Notes under the pieces: model-generated
Databases searched by the model: none
What the model saw: the letters and a program-made list of their open reading frames with translations, nothing else
What the model was told of the DNA's origin: nothing
Shown: positions 1-60,399 of the stretch, one piece after another
Layout of the letters: every line of letters starts with the position of its first letter
Position numbering within the stretch: position 1 is the first letter of the stretch
Assembly (NCBI RefSeq): GCF_010015445.1
Contig: NC_053114.1
Location: 33,756,025-33,820,024, forward strand
Length of the DNA stretch: 64,000 nucleotides
Direction: 5' to 3'
Source of the DNA: Perca fluviatilis
Taxonomy: Eukaryota > Chordata > Actinopteri > Perciformes > Percidae
Position numbers and translations under genes: made by a program

Positions 1-511
1 ATGATTTTATAAATCATCTTTTAATGTTAACCATACATGTGGCACAGTGAATCCTTGTTAACTGTATCTTTGGATGGCTATCTTAGTGACTACCTTATCC
101 ATAGGCCAGTAAACCAATATTATCAATGGGGAATTATATTTTCTAATAATATGTTGGATTCATGTTACATTTTGATTTTTGAAAAAACTTTCAAATATTA
201 ACAATAATTTGGAGGCCCCCCTGTAGTAACTCTGAGGACCCCCCTAGGGGTCCCGGACCACCTGTTGAAGATCTCTGGTCTAGAGTAAGTCACAACAACC
301 AAATCACAAGCAGTCTTACAGGTCCTAAAACTGGCTAACTGGACAAATAAACTGAAAGATAGATGTGAGAGAAAAATATGAAAAGGTTGATAAAGCGTGA
401 GAGAGAGAGAAAAGAGGTGAACAATGAAAAACAGCAGCACACATCCTTTCCTGTGAAAAGGCAAATGTATCATGCTCAATAAAGACACTTGTGTTTAAAA
501 CACAGTTAGAC
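1..511 (-). other. myo5a: myo5a intron after exon D (partial)
   Basis: No exon or recognised repeat. The constitutive exon E expected next in the transcript was looked for and not found, so it lies outside the window. Confidence 0.7.
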
Positions 512-50045
<49,534 letters not shown>

Positions 50046-50300
50046 GACGGTTACACGCTATGTCCTTTCTCCAATCTGGGCTAAAACTCCGGCAGGTCTC
50101 CGCTCTGCATGGAACTCTGTGTGTGTTTTCATGTAGAGGAGGGAGATATCCTTTGTTGCTGCTGCAGGGACTCAAGGGGAAGATGTGTCTCTTATCGCCA
50201 TGATAACCTGGAAAGCTTGAAGCTGCTGAGGTTTCGGTGGCTCACTTTGCATTCTGGGTACGATGGATGAAATGATTCAGGCAAACGGGGAGGCTTGTGA
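50046..50300 (-). promoter_or_regulatory. myo5a: presumed myo5a 5' UTR and promoter region
   Basis: The sequence upstream of the standard ATG contains no other gene. The region is only moderately GC-rich; no TATA box was seen. The transcription start cannot be placed. Called from position only. Confidence 0.4.
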
Positions 50301-50683
50301 CCGCGTGGGATACCGCGCCCCCCGCTGGTCACGAGATGAAAATACACCAACACAAATTAATTTTGTTGCTCCTGAAAAAAAACCTGAATGTGTAGGAAGG
50401 ACAACTCTATATCATGTTTTTCTTTTTCTTTTTTGCTTTAGCAACATGGCTTCAACATAAATCACATAATTTCATTGTAAATATACTTAGTTTTATATGG
50501 CTGTCTTTCATAGCTGCAAACTCCACCCTCTCCTAAATAAATCACATGACTGAACTATAATTTGTAAGGCCCCCCCAGAATCATCTTTAATAAAGAATTT
50601 GTATTTTATTAGGGGTATGATTTCAGTTTGAATAAGAACATAATATCCTACAAATATGAATGTTTTTGTTCATTTTGCAACTC

Positions 50684-50701
50684 TATCTATCTATCTATCT
50701 A

Positions 50702-50740
<39 letters not shown>
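50684..50740. repeat. (TCTA)n-(TA)n microsatellite
   Basis: Short TCTA run followed by a TA run between myo5a and arpp19. Confidence 0.93.
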
Positions 50741-50744
<4 letters not shown>

Positions 50745-50915
50745 ATTCTGGGATAGCATTCTATGCAAATTAATTTGTGTACTTAATTTATGTATGTACG
50801 TACACACATACGTTTGCATTTATTTATGCATTGAATAGACAAGTGAAATTACCTCATACATACATTCTAAACATAAGTCATAACACACAGCAATTAAACA
50901 TTTGTCCAAAACTAT

Positions 50916-50921
50916 TTTATT
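50916..50921 (-). terminator. arpp19: candidate arpp19 poly-A signal (AATAAA)
   Basis: AATAAA on the minus strand about 1.43 kb past the arpp19 stop codon and 0.87 kb before the myo5a start codon. ARPP19 transcripts in other vertebrates have long 3' UTRs. Other signals may also be used. Confidence 0.4.
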
Positions 50922-52346
50922 TACAAAACAAAATGGCACAGAGTAACAGTAGGACAGCCATACACATGCACAGCTCAGACTGATGTTGTGCTAGCTTTGA
51001 TATAAAACATCTCAGGTTAACTTCATCCAGTCAATAAGGACCCTGGAGAAACACTATACAGGGCCAAGGACATTTTTAAGTTAAACTACTTCAACTGATG
51101 AGTATAGAAGGCTTTTCCCAAGTCTGAACACAATTCATAACACTATTTGTTCCCAGTGCCAAGAGCTTTTTCAAGTACATTTTTGTTTTTTACCATAAAT
51201 GTAGTCTACTCACGCAGCATACAGGACACTAGACTGGTCCTTACTGACAGAAATGTATCTTTTAAGTCTCATATATTCCTCTACCTCGTCTGCTAGCATG
51301 GTTATGTTCCTGTGTCATCATCTGATGCCGAAATGAATGGCAGACCACAAATACGGTGCAAACTTTCAACACTGCAGTTCAAACTGAAGCAACGGCTCAT
51401 CCTCTTTCACTCTTCAGTGTTTCAAGATGTCTTGAATGCATTATCTACATGGTTACCCAGTGCATACGCTGCACCTGAGCTTTTCAGCATCTGTGTAAAT
51501 GTCTGTGTTCAGTGCACCTTGATACATTTAAAATGGAGCTCAGTGAGGTTCGCCTTCCGGAGCCCTGCAACACACATGCAGTTATATATCACACTCTGGC
51601 ATTCGTTGTGTGGTCCTTCAGTACAGCTTCCTTCCATGGCTCACAATCAAAGTGTAAACAAAACTGAGCTTGGCCTCTGGATTACTATATTCAGTAAATC
51701 ACAAGCATATTGACAGCATAATTTAGAATAAGGACATACAGTGAATGATACAAATCTGATTTAAAACATTCTAAAAAGGACCGACTTCTGCCCCTGTGCC
51801 GAACAAAAGGAAATATATATATATATATATTTATATACACACTTCCAAACTGATGGATCTTGATGACCATACTAAAGCCCTCTAAACATGTAAGGGCTGC
51901 TCGGCCCTCTCTTCAGCCAGTAAAAACTGTGGTATCAGTCATCCATCAGTCGTAGAAAGGTGTCACAAATCGCTCCTCACACTCACACTTGGATGTCCTG
52001 TCTTTCAGCGTATCTTACATTGAAGTAAAGAGAAAATAAAAAGGAACATGGAAAAGTAAGAAGACAATAACAGAAGGGCAGTCAGTTTGGAGAAGTAGTG
52101 GGGGAAACAAGGATAGGAGGCAGTAGACAGGGCCAGATGGCATGAAAACAAAATTAAAACAGGATTTGAAGGTATCAGCTAGCCAGTTCGCTAGGTGTGG
52201 GTTCCTTTTGGGTGGAGTCCAGGCTGGTGGGGAGGGGGCATAGACAGGGGACAGGTACTGTGAGGGGTGGGAGAGGTAATGTTACAGCTCTGAGACGTGA
52301 GTGGAGAGGGTCAGAGCAGGGAGGTGCTGCAGGGGCTGTGTGTGCA
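50922..52346 (-). other. arpp19: presumed arpp19 3' UTR
   Basis: No splice signal follows the stop codon before the AATAAA at 50916. A 133-codon open frame on the opposite strand (51312-51713) matches nothing I know and is treated as chance. Confidence 0.5.
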
Positions 52347-52517
52347 TCAGCCTGCAAGTTTACTGGCCACCAGAGAAGGTTTCCTCTGGGGCAGGTCCTG
52401 GGGGGTGGGGATGTGGTCCCCTGTGATCTCCGTCTTCTCCGGCGCAGCTGTCGGCAACTGCTTGTTCTTTATCTTGGCTTTAGCCATGTTGTAGTCTCCA
52501 GAGTCAAAGTACTTTTG
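52347..52517 (-). CDS. arpp19: arpp19 exon 3 (residues 61-116 and stop)
   Basis: Encodes [20 protein letters not shown] through [20 protein letters not shown] and SKLAG, stop TGA at 52347-52349. Acceptor tctacag. Confidence 0.96.
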   Translation of the reverse strand, partial: QKYFDSGDYNMAKAKIKNKQLPTAAPEKTEITGDHIPTPQDLPQRKPSLVASKLAG

Positions 52518-55500
52518 CTGTAGATAGACATAACATTCACATTTTAAAGTGCTACCCATGAAAAATGAACACATTAATCATTGCAAGGAGAAATTAACTA
52601 TTTTCAGTATGCAACATACACAGATTTGCTGATTTTAATAGAATAGTAGTACATTTCTTAAGTCCATTTTTAAAGAGTTGCTCATTTATTTTAGGCAGAT
52701 GGTAAATAGAGCAAATGCCACAAACTGTGATCTTTACTTTAAGGATACCCTGTGGAGTTTTTGAGCACTAGTAGTGCTATGGACTGGAGCAGCGTTTTTA
52801 TGTTATGTTAAAACTGAGACACAACATACATATGCTTCAGTAAGCTAATACGGTACAGCATACAAGTAGGGGTGACCCATACTTGGTTAGTTCAAAGACA
52901 AAATATATACAGTAATAACATTTGTTAACAAAATGAGAGAAAAGCAAACAGACAATTTATTAGTAAGTGTTAAGATGAAGACGCAATTCATTAGCACACT
53001 CTACTGGGCTAATACGATACAGCATGCAGTCAGAGGTGATTGCACGTTTGGTTAGCTCTGAGCCACACCTTTACCTGGCTCTTAAAAAAGGTGGCCAGTG
53101 GGACATTCCCTTATAGTTAGGGTTAGTGTGTTCCATAATGCACTACCTTTAATAGATAGTGCATTTTGGCTAAAAGAAGTTTTTCTAAAAAGGAACCTTA
53201 CTGTCCCTGTTTACAATAGCTCTAGTAATCCGTAGTAATCTGCATTTAATAAATTCTTGCAATGGGGGTGGTGCCAAGCCATGTAGTACTTTATAAACTA
53301 AGCATATTTTGAAAATTTACAAAAATTATCAAAAGTCAGTACGTTGTATTTCTTTAAGATTTTGCAATGATGATAAGACAAAGGTTTTTTATCTAGAGTT
53401 TTGAGTGCCTTTTTGTACAAAAGCTCAACTGGTTTTAGAATAGTAGAACCTGACATAGACCAACTGGTGATACAGTAGTTTAGATGTGAAAATATCATTG
53501 AGTGCAAGAACATCAGAGCAGCCTTATCTGACAGAGATCCTCTAATTTGCTTAAAATTACAAAGCCTGAATTTAATTCTGTTGGAAATCATTTTAACATG
53601 ATTTTTGAAAGGAAGTTTGGAATCTATAATCACGCCCAAGTATTTAAACTCATTAACAACTTCCAACTCCTCTGTACCCAAAAACACCCCAGATTGAGAA
53701 GGCGTAACGGTAGAAGGTTGCTTCGACAAATATAAACAAACAAAATAAGACATGAGCCATGTGTAAGAGCTGTTGAGAGCACACGTGCTGCCTTCTCAGG
53801 ATTTTTTCCTTCAGTAAAAATTACAGCATCATCAGCGTAAAGCTGGACATCAACATTTAAACAATATTCAGGTAAATCATTTATATACAGTGCCTTGCGA
53901 AAGTATTCTGCCCCCTTGAACGTTTCGACCTTTTGCCACATTTCAGACCTCAAACATAAAGATATAAAACTGTAATTTTTTTGTGAAGAATCAACAACAA
54001 GTGGGTCCCAATTATGAAGTGGAACGAAATTCATTGGCTATTTCAAACTTTTTTAACAAATAAAAAACTGAAAAAGTGGGCGTGCAAAATTATTCAGCCC
54101 CTTTACTTTCAGTGCAGCAAACTCTCTCCAGAAGTTCAGTGAGGATCTCTGAATGATCCAATGTTGACCTAAATGACTAATGATGATAAATAGAATCCAG
54201 CTGTGTGTAATCAAGTCTCCGTATAAATGCACCTGCTCTGTGATAGTCTCAGAGGTCCGTGTAAAGCGTAGAGAGCATCATGAAGAACAAGGAACACACC
54301 AGGCAGGTACGAGATATTTTGTGGAGGAAGTTTAAAGCCGGATTTGGATACAAAAAGATTTCCCAAGCTTTAAACATCCCAAGGAGCACTGTGGTGGGGG
54401 ATAATATTGAAATGGAAGGAGTATCAGACCACTACAAATCTAACGAAGACCCGGCCATCCCTCTAAACTTTCAGCTCATACAATGAGAAGACTGATCAGA
54501 GATGCAGCCAAGAGGCCCATGATCACTCTGGATGAACTGCAGAGATCTACAGCTGAGGTGGGAGACTCTGTCCATAGGACAACAATCAGTCGTATACTGC
54601 ACAAATCTGGCCTTTATGGAAGAGTGGCAAGAAGAAAGCCATTTCTTAAAGATATCCATAAAAAGTGTTGTTTAAAGTTTGCCAAAAGCCACCTGGGAGA
54701 CACACCAAACATGTGGAAGAAGGTGCTCTGGTCAGATGAAACCAAAATCGAACTTTTTGGCAACAATGCAAAACGTTATGTTTGGCATAAAAGCAACACA
54801 GCTCATCACCCTGAACACACCATCCCCACTGTCAAACATGGTGGTGGCAGCATCATGGTTTGGGCCTGCTTTTCTTCAGCAGGGACAGGGAAGATGGTTA
54901 AAATTGATGGGAAGATGGATGGAGCCAAATACAGGACCATTCTGGAAGAAAACCTGATGGAGTCTGCAAAAGACCTGAGACTGGGACGGAGATTTGTCTT
55001 CCAACAAGACAATGATCCAAAACATAAAGCAAAATCTACAATGGAATGGTTCACAAATAAACATATCCAGGTGTTAGAATGGCCAAGTAAAAGTCCAGAC
55101 CTGAATCCAATCGAGAATCTGTGGAAAGAACTGAAAACTGCTGTTCACAAACGCTCTCCATCCAACCTCACTGAGCTCGAGCTGTTTTGCAAGGAGGAAT
55201 GGGCAAAAATGTCAGTCTCTCGATGTGCAAAACTGATAGAGACATACCCCAAGCGACTTACAGCTGTAATCGCAGCAAAAGGTGGCGCTACAAAGTATTA
55301 ACTTAAGGGGGCTGAATAATTTTGCACGCCCAATATTTCAGTTTTTTATTTGTTTAAAAGGTTTGAAATATCCAATGAATTTCGTTCCACTTCATGATTG
55401 TGTCCCACTTGTTGTTGATTCTTCACAAAAAATTACAGTTTTATATCTTTATGTTTGAGGCCTGAAATGTGGCAAAAGGTCGAAAAGTTCAAGGGGGCCG

Positions 55501-58500
55501 AATACTTTCGCAAGGCACTGTATATATATAATGAAAATAAAATGGGCCCCAGTATGGACCCTTGAGGGAGCCCCACTGGACAACTCATGTAGATAGAACT
55601 AACCCCGTCCACCACAGTGCATTGCTCTCTGTGAGACAGGTACGAAAGAAACCATTTAATAGCTTGAACCGAAAAGTCAAAACGGGACAATTTAGATAGC
55701 AGCACACTGTGATTGACGGTGTCGAAAGCTCTTTTTAAATCTAAAAACACTGCACCAAGACATCCATTTTTGTCTAACTTACATTTGATCTTTTCCATAA
55801 ATAAAGCCAATGCAGTCTCGGTTGAATGGCGTGGCCGAAACCCAAACTGCATGGGATGTAAAGATGTTTGGCTGTTTCTAAGAAATTCAATGAGTTGTTT
55901 AACAACCCATTTTTCAATTATTTTAGAGATTATAGGTAAAAACTAATTAGTCTATAGTGATTTATGTCAGATTTATCCCCAGCTTTAAATACTGGGGTTA
56001 CTGAGGCCAATTTCCACTCCTTAGGGACAATTGAGTTTTTTATAGATAAATTGACCAGGTGCATGATAGGAGGCGCTAAAGCCTCCTTATTTGATAAACT
56101 AGTATCGAGCCCATAAATATCCTTGGCTTTAAAATTGTTCAAAGCCGTAATGATATCAATAACTTCTAGTTCTGTTATTTTTTGGATGTGAAATTTTGAC
56201 TGAGTATTGTCAGAGTAGCAACCTGCTGATCAGAACCTTCAAAAAATGTAAAATGTTTCACCAAATCTTCTATTGATTTAATAAAGAAGAAATTAAGCTC
56301 TATAATTTGAATAAAAAAAGTTTGCTTTGGCCTTCCGTAATTCAGTCGTTACTTTATTTCTGGCTCCTGTAAAATTAAGTCTGTCTATATTAAGGCCAGA
56401 CTTAATAGATTTTCTGAGTAACTTTCAACAGGCAGAGTTAAGCCAGGGGAGAGAGTTGGACTTATTTCTCCCATGGCGCCCCCTCCTAGAAAAAGAAAGG
56501 ATAACCTCTTTAACTTTTGAGAGAAATTAGTCACTGCTAGCATCAGCATCCCTGCAATCCATGAGGCCAGTCCAGTCAATATCTTTCAAAGCTCTACCGA
56601 CATATTCTAGTTGATTCTTGGGAATTGTCATATTAAATTGTACGGTTTGTTGAAATATGACATTTTCTAGACGTTTAATCTTTCTAGAGAAAAAAGTTGC
56701 ATTATGGTCTGAGAGACCTGTTAACAAGTTATGGGCGTTTGTGATTCTTTCCGGTTTATTGGTGAAAACTAAATCAATTCGAGAGTGAGAACGATGTGCA
56801 ATTCTGGTAGGTTGTTCTATAAACTGAATGAGGTTAAAATAATCTGTTAAATGCTTGGAGGTTTTGTCTGTCTTTTTTATTATCCCAATTAATGTTAAAA
56901 TCCCCAAAAGAAGGATTTCTTTTTTATGATTACATAACTTAAGGAGAGTTTTGAGCTGGTCATAAAAATCCAGACTGGCAGTAGGTTTGTGATAGATGCA
57001 GATAACTGTCAGCGACATCTCCCTCGAGAGGTTTACACCAATGCATTCTAATGTAATGTTACTGGGCCATTTAATCTGATTGCATTTCAAGTTATTCTTA
57101 ACATACATAAGAACCCCCCCACCCCTCCCCTGACCCCTATCTTTCCTAAAAGTTGTGTACTCTGGTAGTGACACAGCAGCCTCAGGTGAGGAGCTGGTAA
57201 GCCACGTTTCAGATAAACCCATAAAATCGATATTAGAATTACATAACAAATGTTCAATCTGTTCACGTTTTGGCACCAAGCTGCAAACATTTAAATGACC
57301 CCCAAACAACCCCCCCTTTTTATATACTGGATCCCAAACAGTCCTAGCCTGATTAAGTGTCCTAAATAATTTGAATCGTTTGCGTTTTCTGAATACTGGG
57401 TTACGAATCTTACATATGGTAGTGTGAGGGAACTGTTCTTTTGTACCGGGCGTTGTGCACGTAATGCACGGCTGTCAGTTTACAGAAAAGTGATCGTTTA
57501 CACATACCCGTGTATATATGCAGTCAAGAGCATGCCAAACCTGTAGGTGGCAGTGTAACGACAAGCTCAAGCCCACGTTAGCCAATCAGAATCCCGACAA
57601 TAGCAACAACAGCAACAAATCACTTCCTCTCTCTTCTCTTCCTCGGATGCCTAAACCTCAGTTTGTCTCAGTTTACACGCAAACGAAGTTTTCCAAAATC
57701 TCCACTCTGGCCGGAGTTTTTAGAAAGAATCGTTTTCAGAGGCGAATTCTCCGTTTGCGTGTAAACGAAGGGAAATGTCTCAGTTTTTCAAAATAACCAT
57801 GTAAGTGTAAACGGGGTATCATTCTCTCTCAGCTGGGCCTTCTGCATCCATCTCAACATTTTGTTTGGTTTGCTACGACATACAACACACATCCCCCCAT
57901 ACATTCACCCATCCACACACTGCAAACCCGACTGATGTCTTCCACAGTTACACACTCCACCATTAAGCTTATGTTTAGTTAGGTTGTGTTAATATGTCTA
58001 GTTAGTTTAAATAAACAACTTTTGACTTGTGTGTGACCTCCCTTTTCTTGCTGGCCTTGAGCCAGGCGGTAACAGTGTTTATTTAGTTTTTTTCAATTAA
58101 TTTAATTACAGATTATTCAAGTGATTACAAGGATGGCAAGTGCGCATCAGAAATTATGGTCAGAAACATAAAGTGATAACTTCAAATTGCCTGTTTTCTT
58201 TGGCCAGCAGTGAACGAATTACAACGAGATCAAAGCAGAGAGAAGCCGCTACTCCTCACATTTAAGAGGCTGCAAACCAGCAAGTGTTTGCTGGAATTTT
58301 TACTTGATAAATTAATTGTTTATCACGATGGTCCACTAATGTATAACCAATCATTCCAGCATACAAATATTATATCATCATAAAATACATGGAGACAGTG
58401 TAATTATACGCTCATGCTTTGTTGAAACTGTCGGGAGGTGTTGATTCAACGTTATAGTCAGTTTGGAGACTGTAGTTTGTGGTGTTGATTTGTATTGTTA

Positions 58501-60209
58501 TACTGAGGGGTGTTTCTAAAATGTTTGTTCTCATTGATGTAAATGGTATACTGTGGAAAACTCTACAAAGTGAATCTTGAGTTAATATTAATTTGTCGAA
58601 CAGCTTTAGTTTCGGAACCATATAAAATGGAAACTGAGTGTAAGTGCAATGTTACTAACAAAATGACAGTAGGTTTAGAGACTGTACCTAAGCGAACTCT
58701 AAAAGTTTTGCAGACAAAAACAAGAAATCACTCACCCCTTTCTGGAGCCGTTTGCGAAGCAGGTCAGAGCCCCCAGGTTTATTTCCTAAATTTGGGTATC
58801 TGGCCTTCAGTTTAGCCTCCTCTGACTTCTCAGGACTGATCACCTTGTCCTGAACCTGCTGAAAACAAGGAGAAAGAAGCATTAGGCAATAAAATATGGG
58901 GTAAAACGTTTGCTCACATGCAGCGCAGAGAGAGTACATTCACCAGGTGCCTCCAGACTACACTGAAACATTTCTCAGCTGATGGCATGGTATAGAGAAA
59001 ATCAGAATCAGCTTTAATGGCCAAGTGAGTGTGAACACATAATTACAGGGAATTTGACTCTGGCTTTTGGTTGCTCTTAAAGTAAATACACAGAAATAGA
59101 CACAGCTAACAACAAGGACAAAGCTGAACAAACGTTTAACGTTTAACGTAGCTAGACCTTTGACATTCTAACCTATACAAACGTTTGCTAAAATTGCTGG
59201 ATAAGACCCAAGCAACAGTGGTTACCTGCCTATTTCTCACAAAGCCGGCTAAAACAATGTTAGCACAGAAGTAACGTTACTTAGAGTTAAATATCCACCT
59301 GCCAGGGACAGTGTTAAACTGAAGTTACAGGTTCAAATTATCGCTACTGCGTTTTATTGCGATCTGTTTTCCAAATCGACACAAACATAAAATGAAATAT
59401 TGGCTTTTGTTTTCTCGACAACAACAGCCTCACAAAGGAGTAAAACGTAGACACCGTAGAGCTAACATGTAGCTAGCTACTCGGTTGAGTGGATTGGACC
59501 ACCGGTTGGAATTGATCGATAACGTTAACAGTTAATGTGCTGCAAAATAACCGTCAGTCTGTTGACAGCTGGGACGATTAGCTAGCTAGGTAGCAGCACG
59601 CGAAACGGCGGTAACGTTAGGTAAAGTTGAATACAATAACTGTATAACATTAACGGTACTGTAGCTAACGTTAGGCATCGGGCCAGAGTAACGTTACTGC
59701 AATATGTTGGGTTGAGCTCTAACGTTAACACAGCCATGGTTGAACAAAGCTAGCTAACTAACGTTAGCAGCTGAGCTAAATGTTACCCATTTCCAGTCTG
59801 TGTGAATGTCATGAGTTTGCTTGCTTAGCTAGCTTAGTATTAGCTAACAGAAGCTAGCGGCACCTCTGACATTCACACAGACCATCCGAAACATTCGCTA
59901 TATTAGCTAGCAACCGAAACGGCCAAGCCTAACTAGTAACGTAGCTAGCTAATGTCGTTACGAAGTTTGACAGATAACAATAACTAGCTAATCTATCAAG
60001 GGCTTAGTCACTGGCTTCGGTTGTTATGTCAACAATAACGAGCGCGGGCGAAGAAGCTAACGTTAAGCTATAAAACGTAGCATTAGCTAGCTATAACAAA
60101 GTCAGTAGCTAGTGCTAAAGCTGCTGCTAAACTGCTAAACTGCTAACCTTACCTTCTCGTCCACTGGTGTGTTCTCGGTCGTCTGTGTTTCTTCGTTATC
60201 CCCCGACAT
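52347..60209 (-). CDS. arpp19: cAMP-regulated phosphoprotein 19 (ARPP-19/endosulfine family), gene-level entry
   Basis: Small cytosolic inhibitor of PP2A-B55. When Greatwall (MASTL) phosphorylates the FDSGDY serine it blocks the phosphatase and permits mitotic entry; PKA phosphorylates a C-terminal serine. Three coding exons (60153-60209, 58736-58858, 52347-52517) give 116 residues, close to the human 112. The Greatwall motif [14 protein letters not shown] is intact with Ser66; the PKA site RKPSLV has Ser108; the C-terminus ASKLAG matches the family. Only the acidic N-terminus differs from human. It lies between atosa and myo5a as in human 15q21. Which of the fish arpp19 duplicates it is cannot be decided; ENSA is less likely given the location and sequence. 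Confidence 0.96.
52518..53059 (-). other. arpp19: arpp19 intron 2, exon 3-proximal part
   Basis: AT-rich sequence with nothing recognised before the LINE begins. Confidence 0.55.
53888..55520 (+). mobile_element. Tc1/mariner DNA transposon, 1,633 bp, nested in the LINE
   Basis: Inverted repeats of about 200 bp begin CAGTGCCTTGCGAAAGTATTC at the left and, reverse-complemented, CAGTGCCTTGCGAAAGTATTC at the right; TA flanks both ends. It encodes a damaged transposase. It interrupts the LINE reverse transcriptase just before the INDLPEYC motif. Confidence 0.95.
54280..55301 (+). pseudogene. Tc1 transposase with frameshifts in the linker (DD34E core open)
   Basis: The N-terminal frame (54280-54486) encodes the paired-type DNA-binding helix region, [20 protein letters not shown] and [15 protein letters not shown], and then goes out of frame near 54394. 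The catalytic part is open from 54483 to 55301 (272 codons) with Asp85 (WSDE), Asp176 (QQDNDPKH) and Glu211 (NPIENLW), the last two separated by 34 residues as in Tc1. A second shift lies near 54460. A full transposase therefore cannot be made. Confidence 0.93.
57440..57825. repeat. probable dispersed repeat with internal inverted motif
   Basis: GTTTACACGCAAACGAAG (about 57671) and CCGTTTGCGTGTAAACGAAG (about 57750) form a spaced inverted repeat in arpp19 intron 2. No coding sequence. Confidence 0.4.
57826..58735 (-). other. arpp19: arpp19 intron 2, exon 2-proximal part
   Basis: No gene or confident repeat seen. Confidence 0.55.
58736..58858 (-). CDS. arpp19: arpp19 exon 2 (residues 20-60)
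   Basis: Encodes [32 protein letters not shown] and LLRKRLQKG. The acceptor is a tandem CAGCAG, so use of the second AG (start 58855) would drop Gln20. Donor gtgagt. Confidence 0.94.
58996..59100 (-). mobile_element. short LINE 3'-tail fragment
   Basis: AGAATCAGCTTTAATGGCCAAGT and GGAATTTGACTCTGGCTTTTGG match the usual 3' end of fish LINE tails. Very short and inert. Confidence 0.45.
59272..60066. repeat. cluster of TAACGTTA palindromes in arpp19 intron 1
   Basis: Eight TAACGTTA octamers occur in about 0.8 kb, interspersed with many GCTAGC motifs. It lies just downstream of arpp19 exon 1. Confidence 0.8.
60153..60209 (-). CDS. arpp19: arpp19 exon 1 (residues 1-19)
   Basis: Encodes [19 protein letters not shown] before donor gtaagg, phase 0. 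It is the variable acidic N-terminus of the family. Confidence 0.93.
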
Positions 60210-60336
60210 TTCTATGTTATCGTGATCTCAGACAATATATTGTTCACTAGTTGAACAAGTGATCCACAAATCCCCTGCTCTGACTTTCCGTACCCATACG
60301 AGTCCTATCGAGCTCGCACTCCCTCACAAGCAGTAA

Positions 60337-60344
60337 TTACGTCA
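60337..60344. promoter_or_regulatory. arpp19: CRE-like site (TTACGTCA) upstream of arpp19
   Basis: Seven of eight bases match the consensus TGACGTCA, 128 bp above the arpp19 start codon in a moderately CpG-containing stretch (GAGCTCGC, CGCGCCCACG) that is the likely promoter. No binding data. Confidence 0.4.
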
Positions 60345-60399
60345 CATGCGGAGACACCAAGCGCGCCCACGTTCGGGCACTCCTGTAGTGCTGGGATTT

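Larger units (their letters stand above)
53060..57425 (-). mobile_element. L2-like non-LTR retrotransposon, split by a Tc1 insertion
   Basis: On the minus strand the order is: N-terminal remnant, AP endonuclease (56527-57309: [39 protein letters not shown]), reverse transcriptase (55930-56142 and 55433-55852: [42 protein letters not shown]), Tc1 insertion, then the YADD-box part (53630-54034: [20 protein letters not shown]) and the C-terminal part (53298-53753). Frameshifts occur; the endonuclease GDFN motif lies out of frame. It is inactive, in arpp19 intron 2, in the same orientation as the gene. Confidence 0.85.

Noticed and set aside
1..511. myo5a exon E
   Set aside because: Looked for a sequence encoding the LLESQLQ-type start of the next coiled coil; not found in the first 511 bases.
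51312..51713. 133-codon open frame on the plus strand
   Set aside because: Antisense to the arpp19 3' UTR, no recognisable domain, no Kozak or splice context; likely chance.
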